From Pseudomonadota bacterium (GTDB lineage: Bacteria; Desulfobacterota; Desulfobulbia; Desulfobulbales; Desulfocapsaceae), in NCBI GenBank assembly GCA_023412495.1, contig JAEYNP010000097.1, positions 62,001 to 126,000 on the forward strand: a stretch of DNA of 64,000 bases. Direction: 5' to 3'. Each line of letters begins with the position of its first letter. Positions within the stretch are counted from its first letter, which is position 1. Below the pieces are notes generated by a model. That model saw only the letters and a list, made by a program, of their open reading frames with translations. It searched no databases and had not been told where the DNA came from. The position numbers were made by a program, and so were the translations under genes. Positions 17,952 to 26,859 of the stretch are shown one piece after another.

Positions 17952-20173
17952 GTACCTCCCTGAGCCGTACCGGCCATCTCCCCGGCCGTATGGATTTCCG
18001 ACTTGCGCATGTAGATGTGAACGGTCGTGCCCCTTCCCCCGCCGCTCGAGACCTCAAGATAGGCGCCGATGACCTGCACCCGGTATTTCATGATCTGCAT
18101 GCCCATGCCCTTTCCACTCCCATTTTCATCGATACCATGCCCGTCGTCGGTGATCAAGAGGTGAAGGAAATCGCCCTCCTCCCCGAGGGAGATATCGATC
18201 CGGGAAGCCCCCGAATGTTTCACCGCATTGTTCACCGCCTCCTGGACGATGTAGTAGAGGTGGGTGGCGACGGTGTTGTCGGTGAGGTTGAGGGCTTCGT
18301 CGCCATGGAAGGTGCAGCGGATCCGCGCCGTCATCTCGGTGTGCTCAGCCAGCTGGCCGAGGGCCGAATGCAGCCCATAGGCGACCAGGTGGACCGGGCA
18401 GAGACCCCGCGACAGGCCTCTGGCCTTGGTCGCCGCATCGTCGATCAGGCCGACGATGGTCCCCGCCAGCGCCGCTCCCCCGCTGCCTTCTTCCTTCAGC
18501 CTGGCGTGCAGGGCCGAGGCCAGCCCGCCTATGCCGATGAGGTGGGGGCAGAGGTCGTCGTGGAGGTCCTGGCCGATGGTCTGGCGGACGTTGTCGCCGA
18601 TATCCATCAACTGCCTGGTCAGCCGCTTGGTCTCGGTGATGTCGCGGAGGATGACGACGCTGCCGGAGAGGCGCTGCTCATGGTCCCTGAGCACGGCGCC
18701 GCTGATGCTGACATGGCGGATATCCCCGCTCTTGGTGTACCGTTTGGTCTCGGTGCCGGTGAGGACCCGGCCCTCCTTGATGGCGTTGATCATCACCAGG
18801 GTCTCCGGCCAATTCTCCTGGGGTACGAAGTGGTCCATCTTTTTGCCGAGACACTCCGTGAGACTCCAGCCGAAGACCTTCTGGAAGGCGGGATTGAAGT
18901 AGGTGACCTTGCCCTCCATATCGTAGGTGATGATCGGATCGGCGGCGGAGGACATGACCGAGCGGTAGCGCTGCTCGCTCTGCCGGAGGCTGTTCTCAGT
19001 CTCCTGGCGAACCCGGATCTGCTGCTTAAGGTCACTGCTGTACTGGCCGAGCTGCTCCATGAAGCGATTGAAAAAACGGGCCAGCTTGCCGATCTCGTCG
19101 CTGGCGGCCACCGTCATCCGCAGGCTGAAATCCCCTTTTCCCGCCACCTCGAAGTGATCCATCAGCTTCTGCAGGGGACTCGTGATCGAGTTGCTGATCT
19201 TGTAGGAAAGGGTCAGGACCAGGATCATGGTGGCAAGGAAGGTGGCCAGCACCAGGCTACCGATGGTCTTGAGCGGCCGGTAGAACTCCTCGTGATAGCT
19301 GGCTGCGGCCACGATCCAGTCATAGTCCTCGATGTAGCTGAAAATGCAGAGCTTCAACCGGGGCTCTGTTTCGCCCGGATTCTGCCAAGGGTAGACCATC
19401 CGACCGTTCTTGCGGCGGATGATCTCGGCGAGGTACTCGTTGGGGAGATTCTCCTCGGCGAGGATATTTATCCCCTGCAGTTTCGGATGGATGATGGCCC
19501 GGCCTTCGCCATTTACCACAAAAGCATAGCCGGTCCTGCCGAACTTGAGGTCGAGGACGCTCTGCTTGAAGTCGTCGACATTCACCAGGCCCTTAAACTC
19601 CGCGCGGTAGGTGGACACGGCGATGATCCAGTCCCATGGCTCGAAGTGGATCATGTAGAGGGCCTTCGGCCTCGCCACCGCCTCGCCCGGGTTTTTCCAG
19701 TCGTATTCCAGATAACCCCGTTTACTGGCGAGCACATCCTGTACGAAGGAAAATTCCGAGACATCGGTGCCGATGAGGGCCTGCTGCGGATGGACCACGA
19801 CGAGCCCGCGGCTGTCCAGGCAATAGATATAGCCGAATTCGCCGATGGTCTGGCTGAGCAGCACCGCCGCCGCCTTCTCCCGGGCCTCGACCTCGCTCAG
19901 CAGGCCCTCCCGGCTCTTTTCGTACAAGTCGGCGATGATCTCCACATTTTTTTCCGCAACGCCGCGCAGATAGTTCTTTATCGAGACGGTGGCGGAGGTC
20001 TGGACCAGGTTGTAAACGGCGGTAGTGGTATTCTGCAGTTCGCTTTCGATGTTTTTCTGCAGGGAATCGCGGATTATGACGTATACGGTGGCAAAACCGA
20101 CGGTGAGCGAGATGGCGTAGAGGAGGGTATAGTAGAAGAGGAGCTTGTGACGGATCTTGGTCAAGGTAAACAC
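17948..20173 (-). CDS. Sensor histidine kinase: double Cache, HAMP, PAS, HisKA_3
   Basis: A 741-residue membrane kinase. One TM helix lies at residues ~10-32. A large periplasmic region with two Cache-like halves follows (FGYIYCLDSRGLVVVHP near 115 and TGYAFVVNGEGRAIIHP near 215; each ends with a WDWIIAVSTY / YDWIVAAASY motif). A second TM helix lies near residues 305-325, then HAMP and a PAS domain (YRSVMSSAADPIITYDMEG). The HisKA_3 dimerisation helix has the phospho-accepting histidine in DLHDDLCPHL near residue 537, and the ATPase domain shows EAVNNAVKHSGA and DDGHGID. This is NarX/UhpB-like, matching the NarL-type regulator gene it overlaps. The duplicated Cache region suggests a small extracellular ligand. 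Confidence 0.92.
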   Translation of the reverse strand: MFTLTKIRHKLLFYYTLLYAISLTVGFATVYVIIRDSLQKNIESELQNTTTAVYNLVQTSATVSIKNYLRGVAEKNVEIIADLYEKSREGLLSEVEAREKAAAVLLSQTIGEFGYIYCLDSRGLVVVHPQQALIGTDVSEFSFVQDVLASKRGYLEYDWKNPGEAVARPKALYMIHFEPWDWIIAVSTYRAEFKGLVNVDDFKQSVLDLKFGRTGYAFVVNGEGRAIIHPKLQGINILAEENLPNEYLAEIIRRKNGRMVYPWQNPGETEPRLKLCIFSYIEDYDWIVAAASYHEEFYRPLKTIGSLVLATFLATMILVLTLSYKISNSITSPLQKLMDHFEVAGKGDFSLRMTVAASDEIGKLARFFNRFMEQLGQYSSDLKQQIRVRQETENSLRQSEQRYRSVMSSAADPIITYDMEGKVTYFNPAFQKVFGWSLTECLGKKMDHFVPQENWPETLVMINAIKEGRVLTGTETKRYTKSGDIRHVSISGAVLRDHEQRLSGSVVILRDITETKRLTRQLMDIGDNVRQTIGQDLHDDLCPHLIGIGGLASALHARLKEEGSGGAALAGTIVGLIDDAATKARGLSRGLCPVHLVAYGLHSALGQLAEHTEMTARIRCTFHGDEALNLTDNTVATHLYYIVQEAVNNAVKHSGASRIDISLGEEGDFLHLLITDDGHGIDENGSGKGMGMQIMKYRVQVIGAYLEVSSGGGRGTTVHIYMRKSEIHTAGEMAGTAQGGT

Positions 20174-20370
20174 TCCCTCACTCCTTTCCCGGCCGGGCCT
20201 CTCGGATTCGTTCCCTGCGACAACGCCAATGCAGGGAATCTACCAGAATTGCGGCGACGAGGAAAGAACATGGTCTCTTGTGCCGGTAAAGAAAGGGGTA
20301 AGACGACCCGGTATTTCGGGTGAATGGACGGAAACCAAAAGTCCGGATCGTCTTTCCCACACAAGAAATC

Positions 20371-20450
20371 AGAAGCCAGAGGACAGAGGCCAGATTATTT
20401 TGGTCGCCCGAGGCGACATTCTCTTCTGGCCTTCTGGTTTCTGGCTTCTG
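20371..20450 (-). terminator. Large hairpin with nested stem after CoA-transferase gene
   Basis: An imperfect outer inverted repeat (AGAAGCCAGA and GGCCAGA on the left; TCTGGCC and TCTGGCTTCT on the right) surrounds a compact perfect inner stem, GTCGCC / GGCGAC (20403-20408 and 20412-20417). It begins directly after the stop at 20453 on the minus strand and is built of iterated CCAGA/TCTGG units. It could terminate transcription from the CoA-transferase gene. The remaining bases up to the kinase start at 20173 show nothing else. Confidence 0.5.
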
Positions 20451-20452
20451 GT

Positions 20453-21778
20453 TTACATCTGAATATTCATCCTCTTGGCATGCTCGGTCAGCTCCTCGCG
20501 GAAATCGGGGTGAGCGATGGAAATGAGCGCTTTGGCCCGCTCCCAGGTGGACTTGCCCTTGAGATTGACCAGGCCGTACTCGGTGACCACATAGTTGACC
20601 ATGACCCGCGGCAGTGTGGTAATGGTTCCCGGCTCGAGGAAGGGCCGGATCCGCGACCGTCGGGTGCCGTCCTTTTCCACCACAGAGGAGCTGAGGCAGA
20701 TCAAGGCCTTGCCGCCGCGGGAATGGTAGCAGCCGTAGGTATAGTCGAGCTGGCCGCCGGTCCCCGAGATGTGCCGGGTGCCGCTCGATTCCGAGGAAAC
20801 CTGGCCGAAGAGGTCGATCTCCAGGGCATTGTTGATGGCGATGGCGCGATCGTTTGCGGCGATCTTGTCGAGCCGGTTGGTGTAGTTCACCGGAAAGCTG
20901 CTGCAGGACGCGTTGTGGTCGAGGAAGTCGTAGAGTTTCTTGGAACCGAGGGCGAAGGTGTAGACGAACTTGCCGACGTCACTCGCCTTCCGGCGATTGG
21001 AGATACAGCCCGCCTCATAGATGTCGACGAAGCTGTCGCAGAGCATTTCCGTATGCACCCCAAGGTCCCTCAGGTTCGAGGAGGCGATCAGCTTGCCGAT
21101 GGCGTTGGGCATGGCGCCGATGCCGAGCTGCAGGCAGGCGCCGTTTTCAATCTGAGAGACCACGATTTCGGCGATCTGCTGATCGATATCGCTGATCTTC
21201 GGCTCCGGCAGGCAGAACATCTCCTCGTGCTCGCTGAGGACGACGGCGTCGACCTCCGAGATATGGACCTGCTCCTCGTTGCCGCCGTAGCAGTAGGGCA
21301 TGTTCTCGTTCACCTCGACGATAACCTTCTTGGCGGCCTTGATCTGGGCCCGGGTAAAGGAGTTGGACACCCCGAAATTGAAGAACCCCTTGTGGTCCAT
21401 GGGCGTGGTGCGCAGCAGCATGACATCTGTCGTGACGTCGCGCCGGTCGTAGTACCCCGGTCCCTCGTGATAGAGCAGAGGAATGTAATTGCAGGATTTG
21501 TTGTCATGGAGCTTGCGGTCTGCGCCGGTGAAGTGCCAGCTGTTGTAGCTGAAGCTCCTGCCCTCCGGATCGGCCTTGGCGACCGCCGCCTGACCGGGGA
21601 AGCCGAGGGAGCGGATCTTGACGTCTTCCAGTTCCCCCGCCCTCTTGGCGAGTTCCTTGTCGAGGGTGATGGGCGTGGCGAGAAAACAGGCATAATCGAC
21701 CCAGTCGCCCGATTTCACAAGCTGCACCGCTTCACTCGGTGTCATCAACCTGCTGCTGTATGATTTGGCGTGGTTCAC
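20453..21778 (-). CDS. Acetyl-CoA hydrolase/transferase family CoA-transferase
   Basis: A 441-residue CoA-transferase of the Cat1/4-hydroxybutyrate CoA-transferase type. Conserved segments are GFPGQAAVAK, EVNENMPYCYGG, the glycine-rich LQLGIGAMPNAIG, LGVHTEMLCDSFVD with the catalytic-glutamate region, SGTGGQLDY, and the C-terminal VNYVVTEYGLVNLKGKS and AHPDFREEL. It moves CoA between acetate, propionate, butyrate or a dicarboxylate. I place the start at GTG 21778 because AAGGAG lies 6 bases upstream; the longer frame to 21865 lacks such a site and its first 28 residues do not belong to the family. It stands alone with its own promoter candidate and terminator. Preferred acyl pair unknown. Confidence 0.88.
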   Translation of the reverse strand: MNHAKSYSSRLMTPSEAVQLVKSGDWVDYACFLATPITLDKELAKRAGELEDVKIRSLGFPGQAAVAKADPEGRSFSYNSWHFTGADRKLHDNKSCNYIPLLYHEGPGYYDRRDVTTDVMLLRTTPMDHKGFFNFGVSNSFTRAQIKAAKKVIVEVNENMPYCYGGNEEQVHISEVDAVVLSEHEEMFCLPEPKISDIDQQIAEIVVSQIENGACLQLGIGAMPNAIGKLIASSNLRDLGVHTEMLCDSFVDIYEAGCISNRRKASDVGKFVYTFALGSKKLYDFLDHNASCSSFPVNYTNRLDKIAANDRAIAINNALEIDLFGQVSSESSGTRHISGTGGQLDYTYGCYHSRGGKALICLSSSVVEKDGTRRSRIRPFLEPGTITTLPRVMVNYVVTEYGLVNLKGKSTWERAKALISIAHPDFREELTEHAKRMNIQM

Positions 21779-21835
21779 GGCAATCTCCTTGTTCGTGAAA
21801 AGAAAGTCTTGCGCCGGTCTGCCCCCTGCGCTTGC

Positions 21836-21865
21836 AGCATAGTAGATCCGCCGACCGATCCGCAA
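21836..21865 (-). promoter_or_regulatory. Promoter candidate for the CoA-transferase gene
   Basis: On the minus strand TTGCGG (21860-21865) and TATGCT (21836-21841) are 18 bases apart, about 55 bases upstream of the GTG start. Both hexamers match consensus at four of six positions, so this is only a candidate. Confidence 0.35.
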
Positions 21866-21922
21866 TCGGCTGGGGTCTGATTGTGCTCAAGGACTTTTGC
21901 CGAGATGGGCTAGGTTTTTGAC

Positions 21923-22067
21923 CTACTGGAAAAGAGAGAAAAACCTTTCAGATAGGCGGGGGAGAAGGGCGTCGATCCAGTCCGTTTTGGGTTCGACCTT
22001 GTAACCAACAGCTCGATCATCACCTGGGCCATTTCCAGAATCACTTCATCATGGTCAGCATAAGAAT
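21923..22067 (-). pseudogene. Decayed C-terminal receiver domain of the adjacent kinase
   Basis: Just past the point where the kinase frame reads GGEHIL and then meets a stop, the other two frames continue a receiver domain. One frame reads ADHDEVILEMAQVMIELL, the alpha-1 region of a receiver. The next frame, shifted again, reads GYKVEPKTDWIDALLPRLSE, the beta-2/alpha-2 region, then FFSLFQ and a stop at 21923-21925. Two frameshifts plus deletion of the remaining ~70 codons, including the phospho-acceptor, explain the pattern. Confidence 0.75.
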
Positions 22068-23699
22068 ATGCTCGCCGCCCGGCTCTGAAGGACCCTCCGC
22101 TTCGCTTGGCTGGGACGGCTCCGCCTGTGGAATGTAGACGGAAAAAGTGGAGCCATGGGAAAGCGAGCTCTCCACTTCGACGAAACCTCCATAGCCGGTG
22201 ACGATGCCGTGGACGATGGAAAGACCCATGCCGGTCCCCTTGCCGACTTCTTTGGTGGTGAAGTAGGGGTCGAAAATTCTGGCCAGATTCCCCGGGCTGA
22301 TGCCGGTACCGGTATCTCCGACCGCCAGGCGAACATAACTACCGGGCATCACCGGGTCCGTCGCAATTGCCGGTCTCTCCACTACGATGGAATCGAGGGA
22401 GATGGTGAGGACACCTCCCGACTGCTCCATGGCATGAAAGGCATTGGTGCAGAGATTAAGCATGATCTGCTGTAATTGGGTAGGGTCGGCGGTGATGGGC
22501 CCGCTCCGGCTGTCGATTGTCTCGCGGATCTCGATCATTGCCGGCAGGGTCGCCCGCAGCAGCCTGATCGAGTCCCTGATGACGCTCCCCGGGTTAAAGG
22601 TCACCCGTCTGACCTCCGATTGGCGGGAGAAGATCAGGATCTGCCGGATCAGGTCCCTGGCCTTGTTGCCGGCCATGAGAATCCGGTCCAGGTATTTGTC
22701 GAAATCACCGCCTCCGCCGGCCCTTCCGGCCATTTCCGCGGAACCGAGGATGATAGTGAGAATATTGTTGAAATCGTGGGCGATGCCGCCCGCCAGCGTA
22801 CCGATGGACTCCAGTTTCTGGGACTGGCGCAGGCGGTTTTCCAGCTTCTGTTTTTCCTCCTCGGCCTTTCTCCAGGCAGAAATATCATGACCTTGGACGG
22901 CGATATGGACTATCTCGCCGCTCTCGTCCCGAACCGGCGACGCCGTCCGCATGAACCAGTGCATCTCCTTGTTTTCGTCGAACAAGACGGTTTCGTCGGT
23001 GGTGGACTCCCCGGCCATCGCCTTCTCGATTATCGCCTTGAACGACCGGTTCTGCAGTGCATCACCCGGCCACAGGACATCCCACAGATATCGGCCCACG
23101 GTTTTCCGGTGCGACCCACAGAGGCTCCTGGCCAGAGCATTGAGTTCCATGATCCTGCCCCGGGCATCGAGGATCGCCATGAATTGGAAGGATTGGTCGA
23201 AGGCGGTTGTAAAGCGCATGGTGCTGTTCTTGAGGGCCCGCTGCTGGGCGAGGATATGCCGGTTCGCCTTCTCGATCTCCACCGCCTTGTGCTTGAGGAT
23301 CTCTTTCTGCCGGAACAGCTCAATGAACACCTTGACCTTGCTGCGCAGGACGTGGGAGTCGATGGGTTTGAAGAGATAGTCGACGGCCCCACTGTCATAG
23401 CCCTTGAACACGTGCTTCTGCTGAAAGTTGATAGCCGTGACGAAGATGATGGGGATATGCTCGGTCTTTTTGTTGCCTCGCATGAGGGTGGCGGCCTCGA
23501 AACCGTCCATGTCCGGCATCTGCACGTCCATGAGGATGAGGGCAAATTCCCTTTCAAGGACATGCTCCAACGCTTCCTGGCCTGAATGAGCTTTTATAAA
23601 GGTTATCCCCAGGGTTTCCAGCGCCGCTTCGAGGGCGACAAGATTGCCGGGATTATCGTCAACCCCGAGGACACATATCTGTTCGTTTTTAATGCTCAT
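22041..23699 (-). CDS. Receiver-PAS-histidine kinase, C-terminal receiver lost
   Basis: A 552-residue soluble kinase. An N-terminal receiver domain (residues ~8-125) has LGVDDNPGN and the phospho-acceptor in LILMDVQMPDMDG near residue 57. A helical linker and a PAS domain follow (FQFMAILDARGRIMELN; with a PAC-like HIAVQGHDIS). The HisKA domain has the histidine in GIAHDFNNIL near residue 307, and the ATPase domain shows NLCTNAFHAM, DTGTGI and GTGMGLSIVHGI. This core matches CckA-like kinases, which normally end in a second receiver. Here the frame stops after GGEHIL MLTMMK, and receiver debris continues downstream. I chose the ATG at 23699, where the receiver begins; the track frame to 23849 would add unrelated residues. 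It lies 62 bases after the larger hybrid kinase gene. Confidence 0.88.
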   Translation of the reverse strand: MSIKNEQICVLGVDDNPGNLVALEAALETLGITFIKAHSGQEALEHVLEREFALILMDVQMPDMDGFEAATLMRGNKKTEHIPIIFVTAINFQQKHVFKGYDSGAVDYLFKPIDSHVLRSKVKVFIELFRQKEILKHKAVEIEKANRHILAQQRALKNSTMRFTTAFDQSFQFMAILDARGRIMELNALARSLCGSHRKTVGRYLWDVLWPGDALQNRSFKAIIEKAMAGESTTDETVLFDENKEMHWFMRTASPVRDESGEIVHIAVQGHDISAWRKAEEEKQKLENRLRQSQKLESIGTLAGGIAHDFNNILTIILGSAEMAGRAGGGGDFDKYLDRILMAGNKARDLIRQILIFSRQSEVRRVTFNPGSVIRDSIRLLRATLPAMIEIRETIDSRSGPITADPTQLQQIMLNLCTNAFHAMEQSGGVLTISLDSIVVERPAIATDPVMPGSYVRLAVGDTGTGISPGNLARIFDPYFTTKEVGKGTGMGLSIVHGIVTGYGGFVEVESSLSHGSTFSVYIPQAEPSQPSEAEGPSEPGGEHILMLTMMK

Positions 23700-23761
23700 C
23701 CCGCTACCTGTGTTGCGGTGTTCCCCGCACACCTTTTTTGTTTTGCACGCTTGTTGCCACC

Positions 23762-26728
23762 TCAGTACAGCCAGACGCGCATCATCGAGAGCAGTTTGTC
23801 GCGATCGATGGGCTTTGCCAGATAATCGCTCGCCCCCGCCTCGATGCACTTGAAACGGTCCCTCGCCATGGCGTTGGCAGTAACGGCGATAACTGGCAGC
23901 TTTTCAAAACGTTTCTGCTTCCGTATCTCCCCCAGGGCCTGGTAGCCGTCCATCTCCGGCATCATCATATCCATCAGCACCAGCGCTTTGGTCGGATGCC
24001 TGTCCAAAGCCTCCAGCGCCTCGCGGCCGTTTTTGCAGATAGTGGTGGTCAATCCTTTATCTTCAAGGATGGAGCTGATGGCGAAGACATTGCGCATGTC
24101 GTCGTCAACCAGCAGAATGTGCTTGCCGTTGAAGGCAGAATGATCATGAAGGCAATGGAGGATCTCTTGATTTTCAACCGCCTCTGTCGGGAGGGCGGGG
24201 GGCGGGGGGTCTTTCTCCCAGACGGATCTGTTCCGGGGCAGGATGAGGGAAAAGGTTGAGCCCTGGCCCGGCGTGCTGCGGACGAGCAGTTCGCCGCCCA
24301 AAAGCCCCGCAATCTCCCGAGAAATAGACAGGCCGAGGCCGGTGCCACCGTATCTCCGGCTGGTCGTGCCATCGGCCTGCATGAAGGCTTCAAAGATGAG
24401 GGCTTGTTTCGCCTCGGCAATCCCAATGCCGGTATCCCGGACCGAAAAGACCACCGCGTTGTCCGGAGCGAGGCCGGGATGGCATTCCGCCGACCAGGCA
24501 CCGGGTGTTTCGACAAGCACCTCGATCCGGCCCTTTTCCGTGAACTTGAAGGCGTTGGACAGAAGATTCTTCAGCACCTGCTCGATTCGCTGGCGATCCG
24601 ACCGGATGATCCGCGGCGCATTCTCTGCTGCAGTGACCAGCAGGGGCAGGTCCTTTTGCTGTGATACGGGGCTGAAGATCCGCTCCATGGTGGCCAGCAG
24701 GTCGGTAATGACGACCTCTTCAACCACGACATCCATCCTGCCCGACTCGACCTTGGAGAGATCGAGTATATCGTTGATCAGGGCCCGCAGGTCGGCCCCG
24801 GCGGCATTGACATTGGCGACATACTCCAGGTGCTTGGCGGACAGGGTGCCGTCGCGATTCTCCATCAAAACGTCGGAGAGCAGCGTGATGCTGTTCAGGG
24901 GAGTACGCAGCTCGTGAGACATGTTGGCCAGAAATTCGGACTTGTACCGGCCGGTAATCTCCAGGTCGGCGACCTTCTTCTCCACCAGGCTGCGCGCCAA
25001 TTCCAGCTCCTCGTTCTTCTTCTTGATATTGTCCCGCTGCTCCTCGAGCTCCAGATTGATCTGCTGCAGTTCCTCCTGCTGCGTCCGCAGTTCCTCGGTC
25101 TGCGCCTGCAGCTCCTCGGACTGTGCCTGGGTCTTCTCCAGGAGATGCCGGACCTGCTCGCGGGACTGGGCGGTGTGGACGGCAATGGCGATGGCCACCG
25201 TCACCCTCTCCAGGAGTTCGAGTTCCCTGCTCTGGAATTCGTTGAACGATCCCAGCTCCAGTACTCCCTTTACTTGGTTCTCGAAGATGAAGGGCATGGC
25301 CAGCAGATGGCGGGGCACGGCTGTGCCCACTCCCGAACTGATCAAGAGGTAATCCTCAGGCAGGTGGGAAACCAGGATCTTCTGCCGGTCGAGCGCCGCC
25401 TGGCCCGCCAGCCCTTCGCCGAAGAGGCATTTCTCGCCGATCCGGCATTCTCGGTCAAGCGCATAGCCTCCGGACAAGCTGAGCTGCCGATGATCGTTGG
25501 CCACGTATATGGCGCCAACCTGAAATTCGATATGCTCCTTCAAGCCCCGAAGCAGGTTCCGGGCGAGCTCCCTCACATCCTGTTCTCCCCGCAGCCGCTC
25601 ATAAATGGCGCTCTGTCCCGATTTCAGCCAGTTCTCCCGTTCCATCTCTCGCGAGGCGATACGCAATTCGGAGATGTCGGAGACGGTGATGACGAGGCTG
25701 GCATGGTTCTCGTCGGAGTTCCTGATGGTATCGGCGGAGATGATCGCATCGAAGCAGTCGCCGTTCATCTTCTTTGCCCCGGTCTCATGCGACCAGGTTC
25801 CCTGGTGGGCGAGCATGACGAGCATCCGGTCGAAAACGTCATTGTCCGCGAAGAATCGGGCCAGGCTCCCGTGGAATACCTCCTCCTGTTCAATGATCCC
25901 GAACAGCTTTCGGAAGGAAGGGTTGGTGTAGGTAATCCTGCCGCTGAGGTCGGCAGTGGCGATGCAGCTGGTGGTCGATTCTATGACCTGCTCCTTGAAA
26001 CGGAGATCGCCCTCGGCCCTGCTCCGCTCGATCTCCCGCTGCTGAACGGCCCCGAGCATCTCGTTGAAGGCTTCAAAGAGGATGCCGATTTCGCCGCTGT
26101 TGGTGTTCTCCAGCCGCAGCGAATAATCCATCTCGTCGGAGACCTTTTCGGCGGTATCGGCGAGTTGCAAAATGGGCCGTGAAATAATGCGTTGTACCAG
26201 GCTGGCGAGCAGATAGCATAGGGCCAGGAGACCGAAGAGCACCCCGCCCATGTTGACGATCCGCGCACGGATCGCCTCCTCGAAGGAGGGGCGGACCCGC
26301 AGGTAGATCATGCCGTAGGTGTTGCCCTGATATCTGATCGGCTCGATCAAATGCAGGTCACGGCCACGGTATTCCCTGGAAGTCCTCAGGCCTTCACCGT
26401 GTGGGCCCTCGATTCTTTCGACCTTGTCGTAAGAGGCGAAGAGTTCGCCGTTGGTCTTGTACACCCGGGCATTTTCAAAGCCCTCCAGGCCGCCTATGAG
26501 ACTGAGGCTCTTTTCGGCATTATCGGGATACTCAAAGGTGATCGCCGATACGCAGCTCTCCCCGATAACCCTGGCCACCATCGCGGCCTGATCGGCCATG
26601 GTCCTCTTGATCTTGGCGATATCCTGAACCAGGACGATGGCAAAACCGGTGGTCATGGTCAGCACGCAGACCAACATGATGCTGGCGATTATCTTTTTAC
26701 GGATGGAGCGTATCGGAAAGAAGGGCAT
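23762..26728 (-). CDS. Membrane hybrid histidine kinase: CHASE8-like sensor, HAMP, PAS, GAF, HisKA, REC
   Basis: A 988-residue kinase. TM helices lie at residues ~12-34 and ~165-187. The periplasmic part between them (DQAAMVARVIGESCVSAITF, ENARVYKTNGELFASY, EPIRYQGNTYGMIYLRV) resembles the CHASE8 sensor of YfiN/TpbB diguanylate cyclases, the domain bound by YfiR. HAMP, a PAS domain (near 245-350), a GAF domain (near 385-535) and a long Glu/Gln-rich coiled coil follow. The HisKA histidine is in ANMSHELRTPLN near residue 604; ATPase motifs are NLLSNAFKF, DTGIGI and GTGLGLSI. The C-terminal receiver has HILLVDDD and LVLMDMMMPEMDG near residue 918. YfiR and a TonB receptor are encoded upstream in the same operon. 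Confidence 0.9.
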   Translation of the reverse strand: MPFFPIRSIRKKIIASIMLVCVLTMTTGFAIVLVQDIAKIKRTMADQAAMVARVIGESCVSAITFEYPDNAEKSLSLIGGLEGFENARVYKTNGELFASYDKVERIEGPHGEGLRTSREYRGRDLHLIEPIRYQGNTYGMIYLRVRPSFEEAIRARIVNMGGVLFGLLALCYLLASLVQRIISRPILQLADTAEKVSDEMDYSLRLENTNSGEIGILFEAFNEMLGAVQQREIERSRAEGDLRFKEQVIESTTSCIATADLSGRITYTNPSFRKLFGIIEQEEVFHGSLARFFADNDVFDRMLVMLAHQGTWSHETGAKKMNGDCFDAIISADTIRNSDENHASLVITVSDISELRIASREMERENWLKSGQSAIYERLRGEQDVRELARNLLRGLKEHIEFQVGAIYVANDHRQLSLSGGYALDRECRIGEKCLFGEGLAGQAALDRQKILVSHLPEDYLLISSGVGTAVPRHLLAMPFIFENQVKGVLELGSFNEFQSRELELLERVTVAIAIAVHTAQSREQVRHLLEKTQAQSEELQAQTEELRTQQEELQQINLELEEQRDNIKKKNEELELARSLVEKKVADLEITGRYKSEFLANMSHELRTPLNSITLLSDVLMENRDGTLSAKHLEYVANVNAAGADLRALINDILDLSKVESGRMDVVVEEVVITDLLATMERIFSPVSQQKDLPLLVTAAENAPRIIRSDRQRIEQVLKNLLSNAFKFTEKGRIEVLVETPGAWSAECHPGLAPDNAVVFSVRDTGIGIAEAKQALIFEAFMQADGTTSRRYGGTGLGLSISREIAGLLGGELLVRSTPGQGSTFSLILPRNRSVWEKDPPPPALPTEAVENQEILHCLHDHSAFNGKHILLVDDDMRNVFAISSILEDKGLTTTICKNGREALEALDRHPTKALVLMDMMMPEMDGYQALGEIRKQKRFEKLPVIAVTANAMARDRFKCIEAGASDYLAKPIDRDKLLSMMRVWLY

Positions 26729-26805
26729 GCGTTTCGCCGATAGTCTGATGCGGGCTGACGCCCGAAACCCACGGGTTGTTATCCCCTCCTACATCAGAGG
26801 AGATG

Positions 26806-26859
26806 AGTACCTTCACGAAATTCATTCTCAAAAAACAAGAGATGAATTTCTAAGGTACT
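26806..26859. repeat. Inverted-repeat element sharing AGTACCTTCACGAAATT with 36536
   Basis: AGTACCTT (26806-26813) mirrors AAGGTACT (26852-26859), and GAAATTCAT mirrors ATGAATTTC inside it, around a CAAAAAACAAG loop. The right end overlaps the TAG stop codon of yfiR. The first 17 bases recur exactly at 36536-36552. It fills much of the 129-base gap between yfiR and the hybrid kinase gene and could act as an RNA hairpin there. Confidence 0.65.

Noticed and set aside
17990..20323. 777-codon plus-strand frame opposite the sensor kinase
   Set aside because: The translation is low-complexity Asp/His/Gly/Val-rich, typical of antisense GC-rich coding sequence; the minus strand has a full set of kinase domains.
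20324..21763. 479-codon plus-strand frame opposite the CoA-transferase
   Set aside because: Antisense shadow; the minus strand carries all CoA-transferase motifs and a well-placed ribosome-binding site.
24830..26182. 450-codon plus-strand frame opposite the hybrid kinase
   Set aside because: Antisense shadow with Leu/Gly/Gln repeats generated by the coiled-coil codons on the other strand.
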